Source: an uncultured Gammaproteobacteria bacterium (lineage in GTDB: Bacteria > Pseudomonadota > Gammaproteobacteria > PS1 > Pseudothioglobaceae). From it: a DNA stretch of 64,000 nucleotides. Position numbers and translations under genes: made by a program. The stretch covers positions 175,994-239,993 of the forward strand of contig CAJVZH010000001.1 in NCBI GenBank assembly GCA_913020715.1. Direction: 5' to 3'. Numbering within the stretch: position 1 is the first letter of the stretch; each line of letters begins with the position of its first letter. This document shows, piece after piece, positions 46,812-56,798 of this stretch. The notes beneath the pieces were generated by a model. That model had not been told where the DNA came from, made no database searches, and worked only from the letters and a program-made list of their open reading frames with translations.

Positions 46812-48671
46812 TTATTCCAAGAAACTTTGTAATTTGTGCGCTCGTGAAGGATGTCTAAGCTTGCGTAATGCCTTAGCTTCGATTTGACGAATTCTTTCAC
46901 GGGTGACATCAAACTGACGACCGACCTCTTCCAGTGTGTGGTCAGTGCTCATGTCAATACCAAAACGCATTTTCAGAACTTTGGCCTCTCTAGGAGACAA
47001 GTTTGCCAATAGGTCGCCGGTTGTTTCTTTGAGGCTTTCCTTGGTTGTGATTTCAACCGGAGAAGAGAGTTTTTCGTCCTCAATAAAATCACCAATCGTT
47101 GAGTCTTCATCATCACCCACTGGATTCTCCATTGACAATGGCTCTTTAGCGATTTTAAGAATCTTGTTAATTTTATATTCTGGCAATTCCATCTCTACAG
47201 CCAACTCTTCTGGTGTTGCTTCACGACCAAATTTTTGCAGAAGTTGACGCCTTACGCGATTGAGCTTGTTGATTGTTTCAATCATGTGAACCGGGATACG
47301 AATCGTACGCGCTTGGTCGGCAATTGAACGAGTAATCGCTTGACGAATCCACCAAGTGGCGTAAGTTGAGAATTTGTAGCCACGACGGTACTCAAATTTA
47401 TCGACTGCCTTCATTAGGCCAACGTTACCTTCCTGAATAAGGTCTAAGAATTGCAAGCCACGATTAGCGTATTTTTTCGCAATAGAGATCACCAGGCGCA
47501 AGTTAGCTTCAATCATTTGTGATTTTGCTTTTTTCGCTCTACGGTCGCCAGCGCGTAATTTTTTGTTAATTTCTTTTAGCTCTGCAATGGTAATTTGCAT
47601 AGCTTCTTGGTTTTCTAAAAGGTTTTTCTGGGCATAGTAGATTTCGTCTGTGCACGCATCCATTGCCTCTTTGGCTTTGCCTTCAGCCTTTATTGTTTTT
47701 GTCCATTCAAAGTTGGTTTCGTTGCCAGGGAAAGTGTCGTAGAACACGCTCTTATCAAGGCCGGCATAATTAAGCGCTTCACGAATAACTTTTTCTTGTT
47801 TTTGTACTTCAGTAACGCGATCGGAGACTAGCTCCATCATTGTGCCAACCAGCTTAGGTGCAAGCCTTAAGTCAGAGATGGCAGCTGAAAATTTGTGTCT
47901 TGCTTTAACTGTTTTAGCATCTTGGTAGCCGTGTTTCTCGTTGGCATTAGTGTACGTTTTGAAGGTTTTTTGAATTTTGTCAAAACGCTCGTACACTTTT
48001 TCTTCATTTGGACCTGTGTACTCTAGTTCATCAAACTCTTCATCAAATTCGTCCTCTTCAAGATCGATGCCCTCAGCTTCTGCTTCAGCTACTGCTTTAG
48101 CATGCTCAGCATCGCGCTCCGCAATTAGCACTTGTTTTTCTTCAAACTCTTCGGCGTCGCCTTGGTAGCCAATAACAACGTCAGTCATCTTGCATTTACC
48201 TTCTTCTAGGCGGGTATATGCCTTGAAAAAGTATTCTGAAATAGCAGGATAAAGCGTAATTGCTTGCAAAATCTCGAAAACACCCGCTTCAATTTCCTTA
48301 GCAATACGAACTTCATCTTTTTGCTCTAAAAGTTCAACTACACCCATTTCACGCATATACATACGTACAGGGTCGGTTGTTCTACCAAACTCAGAGTCAA
48401 GTGCCGCTAATGCCGCAACAGCTGCTTCTGCAGAAGTTGATTGTGCCTTGGCACCTGATTCAATAACCAATGTATCTGCGTCTGGTGCTTCGTCTGCAAC
48501 ACTGATATCCAGCTCTTCAAGAATAGTAACAATTGGCTCAATTTGTTCTGGTGTGAGCAAATCTTCAGGCAGCATGTCGTTAATTTCAGAGTAGGTTAGG
48601 TAGCCACGCTCCTTGCCTTTCATGATTAAGTTTTGCAGTGCTTGCTTGTGTTCTTTAGTAGTGGTTTTCAT
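46812..48671 (-). CDS. rpoD: RNA polymerase sigma factor RpoD (sigma 70)
   Basis: The 619-residue primary sigma factor contains region 1.1 at the N-terminus, the acidic non-conserved insert ([16 protein letters not shown]), region 2 ([34 protein letters not shown]), region 3 and region 4 ([20 protein letters not shown]). All core parts are present. dnaG is not upstream as in many relatives; prs is, on the same strand. Confidence 0.97.
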   Translation of the reverse strand: MKTTTKEHKQALQNLIMKGKERGYLTYSEINDMLPEDLLTPEQIEPIVTILEELDISVADEAPDADTLVIESGAKAQSTSAEAAVAALAALDSEFGRTTDPVRMYMREMGVVELLEQKDEVRIAKEIEAGVFEILQAITLYPAISEYFFKAYTRLEEGKCKMTDVVIGYQGDAEEFEEKQVLIAERDAEHAKAVAEAEAEGIDLEEDEFDEEFDELEYTGPNEEKVYERFDKIQKTFKTYTNANEKHGYQDAKTVKARHKFSAAISDLRLAPKLVGTMMELVSDRVTEVQKQEKVIREALNYAGLDKSVFYDTFPGNETNFEWTKTIKAEGKAKEAMDACTDEIYYAQKNLLENQEAMQITIAELKEINKKLRAGDRRAKKAKSQMIEANLRLVISIAKKYANRGLQFLDLIQEGNVGLMKAVDKFEYRRGYKFSTYATWWIRQAITRSIADQARTIRIPVHMIETINKLNRVRRQLLQKFGREATPEELAVEMELPEYKINKILKIAKEPLSMENPVGDDEDSTIGDFIEDEKLSSPVEITTKESLKETTGDLLANLSPREAKVLKMRFGIDMSTDHTLEEVGRQFDVTRERIRQIEAKALRKLRHPSRAHKLQSFLE

Positions 48672-48700
48672 AAGGGATCTTTTGAGCGAACAAGGGGTGG

Positions 48701-48706
48701 ATTATA
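48701..48706 (-). promoter_or_regulatory. -10 element of rpoD
   Basis: On the minus strand the sequence TATGTATAAT stands 30 bp before the rpoD ATG. The preceding TG is directly adjacent to the hexamer. A TGAATT at about -35 (48724-48729) is 17 bp away but weak, and it lies in the hairpin that follows prs. Confidence 0.4.
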
Positions 48707-48725
48707 CATAATTTTTTGCCCTAAA

Positions 48726-48748
48726 TTCAGCGCCTTGGCAGGGCTGAA
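48726..48748 (-). terminator. Hairpin after prs
   Basis: TTCAGC (48726-48731) pairs with GCTGAA (48743-48748), and CCT/AGG continues the stem past a one-base bulge. It starts 1 bp after the prs stop and has only a short T run, so it may attenuate rather than end transcription into rpoD. Confidence 0.4.
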
Positions 48749-48749
48749 C

Positions 48750-49712
48750 TTACTTAGCGTCAGTGAATATTGAGCTGATTGATTCTTCCTTGCTGATGCG
48801 CCTAATAACGTTAGCAAGAGATGATGCAATCGATAATTGCCTAATTTTTGAACAGCTTGCAGCCTCGGCAGTCAATGGTATGGTGTTGGTAATCACCAGT
48901 TCGTCCAATGTTGAGTTGTTAATATTGTTAATCGCGTTGCCAGACAGTACAGCGTGAGTTGCATAAGCCACGACTTTAGTTGCGCCTTTTTCTTTAAGGA
49001 TATCGGCAGCTTGGCAAAGAGTGCCAGCGGTATCAACCATATCGTCAATCATCACACAAGTGCGACCCTCAACATCACCAATAACATTCATTATTTTAAC
49101 CATATTTGGCGCTGGACGTCTTTTGTCAATAATGGCAAGATCTGCATCATTGATTTTTTTCGCGGCAGCTCTCGCTCTAACCACACCACCAACATCCGGA
49201 GATACAACAACAACATCTTTATAATTTTGAGCAAGAATGTCATTAACCAGAACAGGCTGTGCGTAGATATTATCAATTGGAATATCAAAGAAGCCTTGAA
49301 TTTGATCGGCGTGTAAGTCCATGGTCAAGATACGATCCACACCTGCTGCCTCAATCATCTTTGCAACTAGTTTTGCAGTAATTGGCACACGAGTTAGGCG
49401 TGAACGTCTGTCTTGTCTAGAGTAGCCAAAATAAGGAACAACTGCAGTAATGCGTCCTGCGGAAGAGCGATGAAGGGCGTCTACAATCACCAATAATTCC
49501 ATCAGCGTTTCCGCTGGAGAGGGGCCACAAGTTGGCTGAAGAACAAAAACATCGCAACCACGAACGTTGTCTAGAATTTCAACTTGCGCTTCGCCATCAC
49601 TAAATTTGCCGACAAAGGCTTTGCTTTGGTCAATTTCTAGGTTTTGAATAATCTCAGAAGAGAGGCCTGGATTAGCGTTACCGCTAAAGATTTTGATTGT
49701 GTCTAATGACAT
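48750..49712 (-). CDS. prs: Ribose-phosphate pyrophosphokinase
   Basis: This 320-residue enzyme makes PRPP from ribose 5-phosphate and ATP, feeding purine, pyrimidine, histidine, tryptophan and NAD synthesis (trpD and nadC in this window use PRPP). The signature [17 protein letters not shown] and the PRPP loop [13 protein letters not shown] are present, with [10 protein letters not shown] before. A TATAAT lies upstream at 49742-49747. The gene is separated from tRNA-Gln and ispE by a decayed pqiA. Confidence 0.96.
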   Translation of the reverse strand: MSLDTIKIFSGNANPGLSSEIIQNLEIDQSKAFVGKFSDGEAQVEILDNVRGCDVFVLQPTCGPSPAETLMELLVIVDALHRSSAGRITAVVPYFGYSRQDRRSRLTRVPITAKLVAKMIEAAGVDRILTMDLHADQIQGFFDIPIDNIYAQPVLVNDILAQNYKDVVVVSPDVGGVVRARAAAKKINDADLAIIDKRRPAPNMVKIMNVIGDVEGRTCVMIDDMVDTAGTLCQAADILKEKGATKVVAYATHAVLSGNAINNINNSTLDELVITNTIPLTAEAASCSKIRQLSIASSLANVIRRISKEESISSIFTDAK

Positions 49713-49741
49713 AGCAAGTAATGTGATTTTTAAGTGTGTAA

Positions 49742-49747
49742 ATTATA
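49742..49747 (-). promoter_or_regulatory. -10 element of prs
   Basis: A perfect TATAAT on the minus strand lies 30 bp before the prs start codon. No convincing -35 stands at 17 bp. It implies that prs is expressed independently of tRNA-Gln upstream. Confidence 0.4.
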
Positions 49748-49818
49748 CGCCAAAAATAATCAAAATTAATTTCACAAATAGATCTTTGGGGATATTTTAC
49801 TTTTCATTTTCTGACTCT

Positions 49819-50234
49819 CTATCTTGCTGATTGCTGCACAAGTTTTGAGACTTTGCCTGTTACAGTCATTAGCAATATTACGCCAAACCCAAAAATATAG
49901 AGTCCACTGTGTACTTGAATGCTTGCAATAGCACCCAGTTTGACTGTGACCACCAAAAGCGCGACAATCATGACGTCCAACATGGCCCAGCCCATACTCG
50001 TGCATGACATGTAAGATTTTATTGTGGTTATCACGACTTGTTTTTTTTTGATAACAACAAGTAAAGCGTCGAGATCTTGAGTATTGGCAGAGCGACACCA
50101 AAGCCAGCAACAAGTAAAAATATAATAATTTAACCGTCTTTAAGCAGGTCAAATAATTCCGTTAATATTGAGAAGGAGTCTCTAACGAAGATAAGCTTTG
50201 AAATGGTCAAAATTGGCAGAAATACCGCTTCCAT
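49819..50234 (-). pseudogene. Decayed paraquat-inducible protein A (PqiA-type) gene
   Basis: Three pieces on the minus strand line up as one small PqiA domain. The first, from an ATG at 50234, contains LPILTISKLIFVRDSFSIL; the second contains FLLVAGFGVALPILKISTL; the third contains SMGWAMLDVMIVALLVV and ends KLVQQSAR at 49819. An in-frame TAA separates the first two, at a place where Gln would fit. A one-base loss at the nine-base T run 50041-50049 separates the second and third; one more base restores the frame. The normal N-terminal membrane helix is not recognisable upstream. The remaining gap up to 50365 holds nothing I can name. Confidence 0.75.
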
Positions 50235-50365
50235 CAAAATGATTCATTCACTCGCTTAAAAAATCACTGGGCAAAATTCTGGGTAATTCGCTCTGCCAAA
50301 AGTCCTGCAGCCTTGGTACACGTAGGGTATAGGTTTTTAGGGTAAATTAACTCAAAAAGCGCGGA

Positions 50366-50386
50366 ATCCCTTGGTGCATAAGGGAT
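50366..50386 (-). terminator. Terminator of the ispE-tRNA-Gln transcript
   Basis: ATCCCTT (50366-50372) pairs with AAGGGAT (50380-50386) with a 7-nt loop, 6 bp after the 3' end of tRNA-Gln on the minus strand, with a short T run a few bases later. Confidence 0.5.
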
Positions 50387-50392
50387 AGATTA

Positions 50393-50467
50393 TGGCTGGG
50401 CTGGCAGGATTTGAACCTGCGCATGACGGGATCAAAACCCGTTGCCTTACCGCTTGGCGACAGCCCA
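50393..50467 (-). tRNA. tRNA-Gln (anticodon UUG)
   Basis: This 75-nt tRNA with encoded CCA begins TGGGCTGTCGCCAAGCGG and is close to E. coli tRNA-Gln; the anticodon loop is TTTTGAT and the T arm contains GGTTCAAATCC. It starts 4 bp after the ispE stop, the conserved ispE-tRNA-Gln-prs order, but prs is now separated from it by the pqiA remnant. Confidence 0.94.
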
Positions 50468-50471
50468 ATTG

Positions 50472-51308
50472 TTATGCTGGTGAAGTGTTTATCGCTTGAG
50501 CGACAAAACCAAACCATTGCTCTGGTAGTTGTTTCTTTGCTACCAAAGCATCTTTCTCTTTTTCGAAGGCCACAAAAACACAGCAACCCGTGCCCGTCAT
50601 TCTAGCATTATCCAGATGATTTGCAGTTGAATCTAGGTGTTTAAGTGCTTGTTTTATCTCGCTTTGTAGAGAAATTGCAGCATCTAAACAGTCATTATGC
50701 AGATCAGACAGTCTCGAAAAGTCCGCTATTTTCCTTTGTACCGGCGTCATTGTCAATGCTTTGTGCGAGAATATTTCTGCTGTGGAGATGTGCTTATTGA
50801 TTGAAACCACTAAATAATAATACTGAGGAAGGTCTATTGGCTCTAATATCTCGCCAATGCCCTGCGCCCAAGCGCTTCTGCCAAAAACAAAAACGGGCAC
50901 GTCTGCGCCTAATGTCAGGCCAATATCTGCTAATGTTTGTCGGTCTAAGTTTAGCTGCCACAGCTCGTTCAGTGCTAATAATACGGTTGCCGCATTGGAG
51001 CTGCCACCACCAAGACCGCCACCGGCTGGAATTTTTTTATCAATTGAAATATCAACACCCAGGGAGCTGTTTGCGTATTTTTTGAGTGCTCGAGCACTCT
51101 TGATTAGCAGGTCATCTTCAGTGGCAATATCCTCATTGCCTTTGATGCGATTAATCTGTCCATCATTGCGCACAGAAAATCTAATCTTATCACAGAAGTC
51201 TAGCAACTGAAATACGGTTTGCAGATTGTGGTAACCGTCTGCTCTTTTCGAAGTGATATGCAAAAAAAGATTAATTTTTGCCGGTGAGAGGTAGCTAACT
51301 GGCGCCAT
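50472..51308 (-). CDS. ispE: 4-diphosphocytidyl-2-C-methyl-D-erythritol kinase
   Basis: This 278-residue GHMP kinase of the MEP isoprenoid pathway shows [11 protein letters not shown] at the N-terminus, the ATP loop [17 protein letters not shown] and the C-terminal MTGTGCCVF. It starts inside the 3' end of orn (14-bp overlap) and is followed by tRNA-Gln. lolB, often upstream, is absent. Confidence 0.95.
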   Translation of the reverse strand: MAPVSYLSPAKINLFLHITSKRADGYHNLQTVFQLLDFCDKIRFSVRNDGQINRIKGNEDIATEDDLLIKSARALKKYANSSLGVDISIDKKIPAGGGLGGGSSNAATVLLALNELWQLNLDRQTLADIGLTLGADVPVFVFGRSAWAQGIGEILEPIDLPQYYYLVVSINKHISTAEIFSHKALTMTPVQRKIADFSRLSDLHNDCLDAAISLQSEIKQALKHLDSTANHLDNARMTGTGCCVFVAFEKEKDALVAKKQLPEQWFGFVAQAINTSPA

Positions 51309-51843
51309 TAATAAAGTGTTCTCGATAGTGTTTTAGCTCGTTGATAGAGTCGTAAACATCCGATAGCGCTAAATGCGCTGATTGTTTGTTTGCGCTTGCT
51401 GTAGCTGCAGGGTTCCAGCGTGATACCAGCTCTTTTAAAGTTGAGACATCGATATGGCGGTAGTGGAAGAATTTCTCCAATTCGGGCATGTAGTTGTACA
51501 AAAAACGGCGATCTTGACAAATGGAATTGCCGCACATTGGCGAGGCGCCGGCATCAACAAACTCACGCAAAAAATCCAGCGTTTGTTTTTCGGCGTCTGC
51601 AGACGACAAGGTGGAATTTTTTACACGTTCAACAAGCCCGGACTTGCCGTGTTGATTGGTGTTCCACTCATCCATGCCATCAAGGCGCTCATTGCTCTGA
51701 TGGACAGCCAGAGAGGGGCCTTCTGCAATCACATTGAGGTCGGCATCGGTGACAACCGTAGCGATTTCAATAATGACGTCGCTCTCGGGAACAAGACCTG
51801 TCATTTCAAGGTCAATCCAAATAAGGTTGGTTTTTTTATTCAT
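51295..51843 (-). CDS. orn: Oligoribonuclease
   Basis: This 182-residue DEDDh 3'-5' exoribonuclease degrades short RNAs and pGpG. Motif I is WIDLEMTGL (Asp and Glu), and further acidic residues and the catalytic His lie in FLYNYMPEL and [11 protein letters not shown]. Length is normal. It is between trpD (12 bp upstream) and ispE (overlapping) on the minus strand. Confidence 0.95.
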   Translation of the reverse strand: MNKKTNLIWIDLEMTGLVPESDVIIEIATVVTDADLNVIAEGPSLAVHQSNERLDGMDEWNTNQHGKSGLVERVKNSTLSSADAEKQTLDFLREFVDAGASPMCGNSICQDRRFLYNYMPELEKFFHYRHIDVSTLKELVSRWNPAATASANKQSAHLALSDVYDSINELKHYREHFINGAS

Positions 51844-51855
51844 GATTCGGCTTGT

Positions 51856-52872
51856 TTATTGGTTGCTTGCTGTTGCGTATTCTTCAAGCTTGCTTTGAGC
51901 GCCGCCATTACTGAGAATTTGATTAGCTTTTTCAACGCCAGTTTTTAAACTGTCTGCGAGCCCACTAACATAAATGGCTGCACCCGCATTCAGGGCAACA
52001 ATGTCTTTGGCTACACCTTCTTTGCCAGCAAAGGCGTCTTTAATCATTGCCAGTGAATCATCAGCGCCATCGGCAGCGATATCGTTAAGATTGCCAAGAC
52101 TAAGGCCAACATCTGTTGGGTTGACGGTATAAGTGGAAACCACACCATTTTTGAGCTCGGCTACGTAAGTGTCGTCTGCAATGGAAAGTTCATCGAGACC
52201 GTCTTTTGAATGAACCACCATGACGTGGCGCGAGCCCAGGCCTTTCAAAACGTTGGCTATGGGCTCGACTAGGTTTTTATCGTACACACCCATCACTTGA
52301 TTTGGCGCTTTGGCAGGATTTGTCAGAGGCCCAAGGACATTGAAAATAGTTCTAACGGCCAGTTCTTTGCGCGGCCCAATAGCGTGTTTCATAGCGTTAT
52401 GGTGCGCAGGTGCAAACATGAATCCAACGCCAATCTCATCGACGCATCGTCCAATCATTTCGGGACTAACCGCTAAGTTAACGCCGGCAGATTCGAGCAC
52501 GTCAGCACTGCCAGATTTGGAAGAAATAGAGCGATTGCCATGTTTGGCTACTTGGCCGCCAGCAGCTGCAACGACAAATGCTGAGGCAGTTGAGATATTA
52601 AACAAACCAAGGCCATCGCCACCCGTGCCACAGGTGTCTACTAAGTGATTGGTCGGAGAAATTTCGACTGCTGTTGCCAGCGAGCGCATGACTTTAGCAC
52701 TGGCTGTAATTTCTTCAATGGTTTCGCCTTTCATTGATAGGCCAACCAAAAAAGCGCCGATTTGAGCATCGGTGGTTTTGCCGGTCATAATGTCGCTCAT
52801 GACGCTGTGCATTTGCTCTTCGCTTAAGTCTTGTTTGGCGATTACTGCTTTGATGGCTTGTTGTATGTTCAT
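51856..52872 (-). CDS. trpD: Anthranilate phosphoribosyltransferase
   Basis: This 338-residue enzyme transfers PRPP ribose to anthranilate in tryptophan synthesis. It has the signatures VDTCGTGGDG, FNISTASAFVVAAAGGQVAK and HGNRSISSKSGSADVLE, all as expected. It is separated from other trp genes and lies between pepP (start-stop contact) and orn, so it is presumably expressed with them. Confidence 0.94.
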   Translation of the reverse strand: MNIQQAIKAVIAKQDLSEEQMHSVMSDIMTGKTTDAQIGAFLVGLSMKGETIEEITASAKVMRSLATAVEISPTNHLVDTCGTGGDGLGLFNISTASAFVVAAAGGQVAKHGNRSISSKSGSADVLESAGVNLAVSPEMIGRCVDEIGVGFMFAPAHHNAMKHAIGPRKELAVRTIFNVLGPLTNPAKAPNQVMGVYDKNLVEPIANVLKGLGSRHVMVVHSKDGLDELSIADDTYVAELKNGVVSTYTVNPTDVGLSLGNLNDIAADGADDSLAMIKDAFAGKEGVAKDIVALNAGAAIYVSGLADSLKTGVEKANQILSNGGAQSKLEEYATASNQ

Positions 52873-54086
52873 TATTTTCTCATTAAGTTTTCAATATCGT
52901 CAATCTCTTTGACGAGGGATTGTGTTAGTACTTTGTTGCCCGATTCGGTGATTAGAACATCGTCTTCAATTCTGATGCCAATATTCCAATACATTGGGTC
53001 AATTTTATCATTCTTGCGAATATAGATTCCCGGTTCAACCGTCATTATCATGCCAGCCTCAAAATGGCGGTGCTCGTCATTCAGTTTATACTGGCCACAG
53101 TCGTGCACATCAAGCCCCAACCAGTGCCCTGTATTGTGCATATAAAACTCATTGAGTGGCAGATCATCGTTGATTATGCCGAGCCCAATGAGGCCGTTTG
53201 AGATAATGCTGCAAGCGGTATCGTGAGCTTTGTTGACCTTCTCTCCTGGCTTGAGACAATTAATCGCACCTTTTTGTGCATCAAGGACAATACTATAAAT
53301 TTGTTTTTGCGCTTCACTAAAGCGGCCATTTACTGGAAAAGTACGGGTGATATCTGAAGCATATCCTTCGGTTTCACAACCGGCATCGATCAACAACAAG
53401 TCACCATCCTTCAATACTTCATTGTTTTCAATGTAGTGCAGTACACAGGCGTTAGCCCCTCCTGCAACAATGGGTGTATAAGCATGTGTCGAGTTGTTTC
53501 TTTTGAATTCAGCGTCAAATAAAGCGGCAATTTCATATTCAAACATCCCTGGTTTAACGTTAGTCATTGCTTGGACGTGGGCGTTGACAGCCAAATCAGC
53601 AGAGAACTGCATATTCTCCATTTCTTTTGCGTCTTTGACCAGACGCATTTCAGAAAGGTGTGGCAAAAGAGGCTTAATGCCATCCGCAGAGGCGATATCT
53701 TCATGTAGCGAGTTGGTACTATTGTTGTCATAATAAAGCACCGTTTCGTCATCGATTAGTGTGTCCAATTGGTCGGCAAACAGCTCGATTGAATAGGCGT
53801 TATCGGCTAACAGTGTGCTTGGTGCGGCTTCGGCGCCCAGTCGCTTGCCATTCCATATTTCTTTGGTTTTGTCTTTTGGTCTGAGAAAAATAGAATAATT
53901 CTTTTTCGAAAAAACAGCAATTGCATCGGGTTCGGTAAAGCCCGTTAAATACCAAAAACTAGAATCTGGGCGAAACGGAAAAGTGCAGTCGGCATTGCGT
54001 TGAAGCTCGGCATTTGTGCAAACGATGACGAGCGCATTGTCGTCAAGTCGGCTTAATAACTCTTTTCGTCTTTTTTGATGTATCAT
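52872..54086 (-). CDS. pepP: Xaa-Pro aminopeptidase (aminopeptidase P)
   Basis: This 404-residue M24 metallopeptidase removes N-terminal residues before proline. The metal ligands are visible in LIDAGCETEGYASDITR, NTGHWLGLDVHD, TVEPGIYI and IRIEDDVLI, giving the standard two-Mn set; it is a true peptidase, unlike the creatinase and DddP-like M24 proteins elsewhere in the window. The ATG at 54086 is preferred because a longer frame to 54155 would cross the divergent rsmE start at 54132. Confidence 0.93.
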   Translation of the reverse strand: MIHQKRRKELLSRLDDNALVIVCTNAELQRNADCTFPFRPDSSFWYLTGFTEPDAIAVFSKKNYSIFLRPKDKTKEIWNGKRLGAEAAPSTLLADNAYSIELFADQLDTLIDDETVLYYDNNSTNSLHEDIASADGIKPLLPHLSEMRLVKDAKEMENMQFSADLAVNAHVQAMTNVKPGMFEYEIAALFDAEFKRNNSTHAYTPIVAGGANACVLHYIENNEVLKDGDLLLIDAGCETEGYASDITRTFPVNGRFSEAQKQIYSIVLDAQKGAINCLKPGEKVNKAHDTACSIISNGLIGLGIINDDLPLNEFYMHNTGHWLGLDVHDCGQYKLNDEHRHFEAGMIMTVEPGIYIRKNDKIDPMYWNIGIRIEDDVLITESGNKVLTQSLVKEIDDIENLMRK

Positions 54087-54131
54087 TTTTACTCTATTGA
54101 AGTCTGAGTTGACCAATTCCAAAACGATACC

Positions 54132-54848
54132 ATGAAAAGCGTAAGACTTTATCAAAATACCGACCTCAAAGTGGGCACCCAGATTGACCTAGATGAATCG
54201 GCAGCACATCACTTGCTCAAAGTATTGCGTTTCCCTGAAGGGCAGAACATCACCCTTTTTAATGGCGACGGCTCGAACTATCTAGCTGAGGTAATTAACG
54301 CCAAAAAAGCTTGCTCAGTTAATGTATTTTCTTGTGAAAAAAACCAAAGAGAGTCTTCTCTAAGTATAACTCTTGCTCAGGGCATTGCCAAAGGCGAAAA
54401 AATGGATTTTCTTATTCAAAAAGCCGTTGAACTGGGTGTTAATCGAATTATCCCTGTGCAAACTGAGCGCTGCGTGGTGCGCTTAAATGGTGCAAAGCTT
54501 ATTAAACGCACGGAGCATTGGCAAAAAATAGCCAATCACGCCTGCGAGCAATCGGGACGATCGGTGATTGTTGAAGTTGTGCCGGCACAGTCATTATCGG
54601 AGTTGTTATCAGCGACTGAAGGCAATGGTTATGTGCTGCACCACCGTGCCGAAAAAGGGTTGTTGACAATGAGCAAGCCTTCACAGGCTACCATATTGAT
54701 CGGCCCAGAGGGTGGGCTTAGTGGCGTTGAGATTGATGAGGCGATTGCCTCTGATTTTCAGCCGCTGTTGTTGGGCAGTCGAATCCTTAGAACAGAAACA
54801 GCATCTCTTGCAGCGATTGCCAATATGCAGCTGCTTTGGGGTAGTTAG
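54132..54848 (+). CDS. rsmE: 16S rRNA m3U1498 methyltransferase
   Basis: This 238-residue SPOUT methyltransferase has the RsmE pattern: SAAHHLLKVLRFPEG (PUA-like part), QGIAKGEKMDFLIQKAVELG, EQSGR, LIGPEGGLSG and GSRILRTETA with the trefoil knot. It is divergent from pepP (45 bp) and convergent with ygfX, which ends 4 bp inside its 3' end. Confidence 0.95.
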   Translation: MKSVRLYQNTDLKVGTQIDLDESAAHHLLKVLRFPEGQNITLFNGDGSNYLAEVINAKKACSVNVFSCEKNQRESSLSITLAQGIAKGEKMDFLIQKAVELGVNRIIPVQTERCVVRLNGAKLIKRTEHWQKIANHACEQSGRSVIVEVVPAQSLSELLSATEGNGYVLHHRAEKGLLTMSKPSQATILIGPEGGLSGVEIDEAIASDFQPLLLGSRILRTETASLAAIANMQLLWGS

Positions 54849-55255
54849 AGGATAACATTCAAAAATCGATTCAGTGAGGACAGGGAGCTTGCCTCGACGC
54901 TGTCTTTGAAAATCGGCACGTGAATCTTATCAAACCGAATAATCACCAAGTAACGTGATTGATAGGACACGCAGTATTTATGTTGTAACTTTATTTGACC
55001 ATCTTTGGTGCCAAAATTTATACTGCCACTGCCAATTGTGATCGAGACGATGGAGCTCTCTTTTGTAAGCAAAACATATGTTGGGAAAAAAGTTATTGCT
55101 GAAATCGCAATCGCGATGCTGAGCACAATACTTAGCCAAATACTATCCAGTCGCCCCCACACCAACACAGCGCAAAGTCCATAAATCAGCGCTGAAACAA
55201 TTAAGTAGTGTTTTGAAGGTATTAGATTGAGGGTGAGTGTGTCAGTCAACATCAC
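54845..55255 (-). CDS. YgfX/CptA-like membrane protein
   Basis: This 136-residue protein has two hydrophobic segments (LIVSALIYGLCAVLVW; LSIVLSIAIAISAITFF) and a beta-rich C-terminus ending PIFKDSVEASSLSSLNRFL, resembling the YgfX (CptA) family. In E. coli it is paired with SdhE (YgfY); no sdhE is seen here. It starts inside the 3' end of proC (14-bp overlap). Family assignment is tentative because the family is divergent. Confidence 0.6.
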   Translation of the reverse strand: MMLTDTLTLNLIPSKHYLIVSALIYGLCAVLVWGRLDSIWLSIVLSIAIAISAITFFPTYVLLTKESSIVSITIGSGSINFGTKDGQIKLQHKYCVSYQSRYLVIIRFDKIHVPIFKDSVEASSLSSLNRFLNVIL

Positions 55256-56072
55256 CCAATTGGATGCTTAATTCGTGAGCACGATCATAAGCCGCTCTCG
55301 TGGCATTGGCAACAATGCCCTCAAAGTTTTGGTCTTGAAACGCCTCTATTGCCGCTTGCGTTGTGCCATTCGGTGAAGTCACGTTAGCTCTAAGTTGTTT
55401 GGGGTTTTCGTCACTATTGGCTGCCATCACACTGGCGCCAAGTGCTGTTTTGACGCTTAGCGCACTGGCTGCCTCTTCGTCCAATCCGAGTGCCATACCG
55501 GCTTGCGTCATTGACTGCATCATCAAAAAGAAATAAGCAGGCCCGCTGCCAGAAATAGCGGTGATGGCATCAATTAGCTTTTCTTCTGCCACCCAAAAGC
55601 AATCACCGATTGCTGAAAGTAGTGAGGTAACAATGGCTTTATGTTCATCTGAGACAAGGTCATTGGCAAATAATCCCGTCGCACCTTGTTGCACCAATGC
55701 GGGTGTATTTGGCATCGTGCGCACCAAGGCGTAATCGCCACCGAGCCAACGGCAAATGTCACTTGCTCTAATGCCGGCAGCAATAGAGACAAATAAGTGG
55801 CTTGATTTGATGTCACCTTGTAAACCCTTACAAACGTTGCCCATCACCTGCGGCTTGACCGCAAGAATCACAACATCACACTCAGCAATAAGAGCAGTAT
55901 TGTCGGTAAAAGTAGCAACACCCAGTTCGCTGTTTCTACTGCTTAACAGCGCTTCGTCAAGATCACTGATTTTGATGTTTTCCGCACCATAACCGTTATT
56001 AATAAGGCCTTTAATCAGAGCGTAAGCCATATTGCCCGCGCCAATAAAACCGATGACTGTTTTGTTTTGCAT
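55242..56072 (-). CDS. proC: Pyrroline-5-carboxylate reductase
   Basis: This 276-residue NADPH enzyme makes proline. It has the Rossmann motif IGFIGAGNMAYALIKGL, the family block ALVRTMPNTPALV and the C-terminal signature ANVTSPNGTTQAAIEAF. ATG 56072 begins MQNKTVIGF; a longer frame to 56114 is unlikely. It is divergent from gph. Confidence 0.95.
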   Translation of the reverse strand: MQNKTVIGFIGAGNMAYALIKGLINNGYGAENIKISDLDEALLSSRNSELGVATFTDNTALIAECDVVILAVKPQVMGNVCKGLQGDIKSSHLFVSIAAGIRASDICRWLGGDYALVRTMPNTPALVQQGATGLFANDLVSDEHKAIVTSLLSAIGDCFWVAEEKLIDAITAISGSGPAYFFLMMQSMTQAGMALGLDEEAASALSVKTALGASVMAANSDENPKQLRANVTSPNGTTQAAIEAFQDQNFEGIVANATRAAYDRAHELSIQLGDVD

Positions 56073-56129
56073 ATAAAATATATTTACTTGAACTTGATAA
56101 GTTAATTCTACCAAAATCGGTATAAATAA

Positions 56130-56798
56130 GTGAAAACATTTAAGCCAAAATTAATCATGATAGACGTTGACGGCACGCTCGTTGACAGTGTGCCAGACTT
56201 GACCTATTGCGTTGATGAAATGATGAAGCAACTTGGCAAAGAGCCATGTGGTGAAGCGAAAGTGCGTGAATGGGTGGGCAATGGCGTACCAAAATTAGTA
56301 GAGCGCGCTCTGACTGGCGAGCTGGAAGCAGCGCCAAATTCAGAGGATTACAAGAAAGCCTATCCAGTTTTTCTTGCCTTGTACGCGGATAATACTGCGA
56401 AACGATCGTGTCTTTATGGTGGCGTTCGAGAGGGTTTGAATTACATGAAATCTCAAGGCTACCTTCTAGGCTGTGTCACCAATAAGGCCGAGCAATTCAC
56501 CTTGCCACTACTTAAGGCTCTTGGTATTTTTGATGATTTCTCAATCATCATTTCTGGCGATACACTTGCCAAGAAAAAGCCCGATCCATTGCCGTTATTG
56601 CACAGCGCTGAGCATTTTGGAATCAGCCCAAAAGACTGCATGATGCTGGGCGATTCTGTCAGTGACGTGAAAGCTTCAAGAGCAGCGGGCTTTGCTATTA
56701 TCTGCATGTCTTACGGCTACAATCACGGCAACGATATTGCCAATGAAAATCCTGATTTAGTACTAGATTCAATGAGCGAACTTCGTGATTGCCTCTGA
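56130..56798 (+). CDS. gph: Phosphoglycolate phosphatase
   Basis: This 222-residue HAD phosphatase has motif I MIDVDGTLVDSVPDL, VTNKAEQ and the motif III-IV region KKKPDPLPL and MLGDSVSDVKASRAAG. It removes 2-phosphoglycolate, yielding glycolate that can enter glyoxylate metabolism. Start is GTG at 56130. It overlaps bioA by 14 bp. Presence would suit an autotroph with Rubisco but is not specific. Confidence 0.88.
   Translation: MKTFKPKLIMIDVDGTLVDSVPDLTYCVDEMMKQLGKEPCGEAKVREWVGNGVPKLVERALTGELEAAPNSEDYKKAYPVFLALYADNTAKRSCLYGGVREGLNYMKSQGYLLGCVTNKAEQFTLPLLKALGIFDDFSIIISGDTLAKKKPDPLPLLHSAEHFGISPKDCMMLGDSVSDVKASRAAGFAIICMSYGYNHGNDIANENPDLVLDSMSELRDCL

Noticed and set aside
49772..50152. 126-residue minus-strand open frame
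   Set aside because: It is one of the wrong frames across the decayed PqiA-type gene and resembles nothing itself.
54087..54155. N-terminal extension of pepP
   Set aside because: It would overlap the rsmE start on the other strand and adds residues not typical of PepP; ATG 54086 is better.
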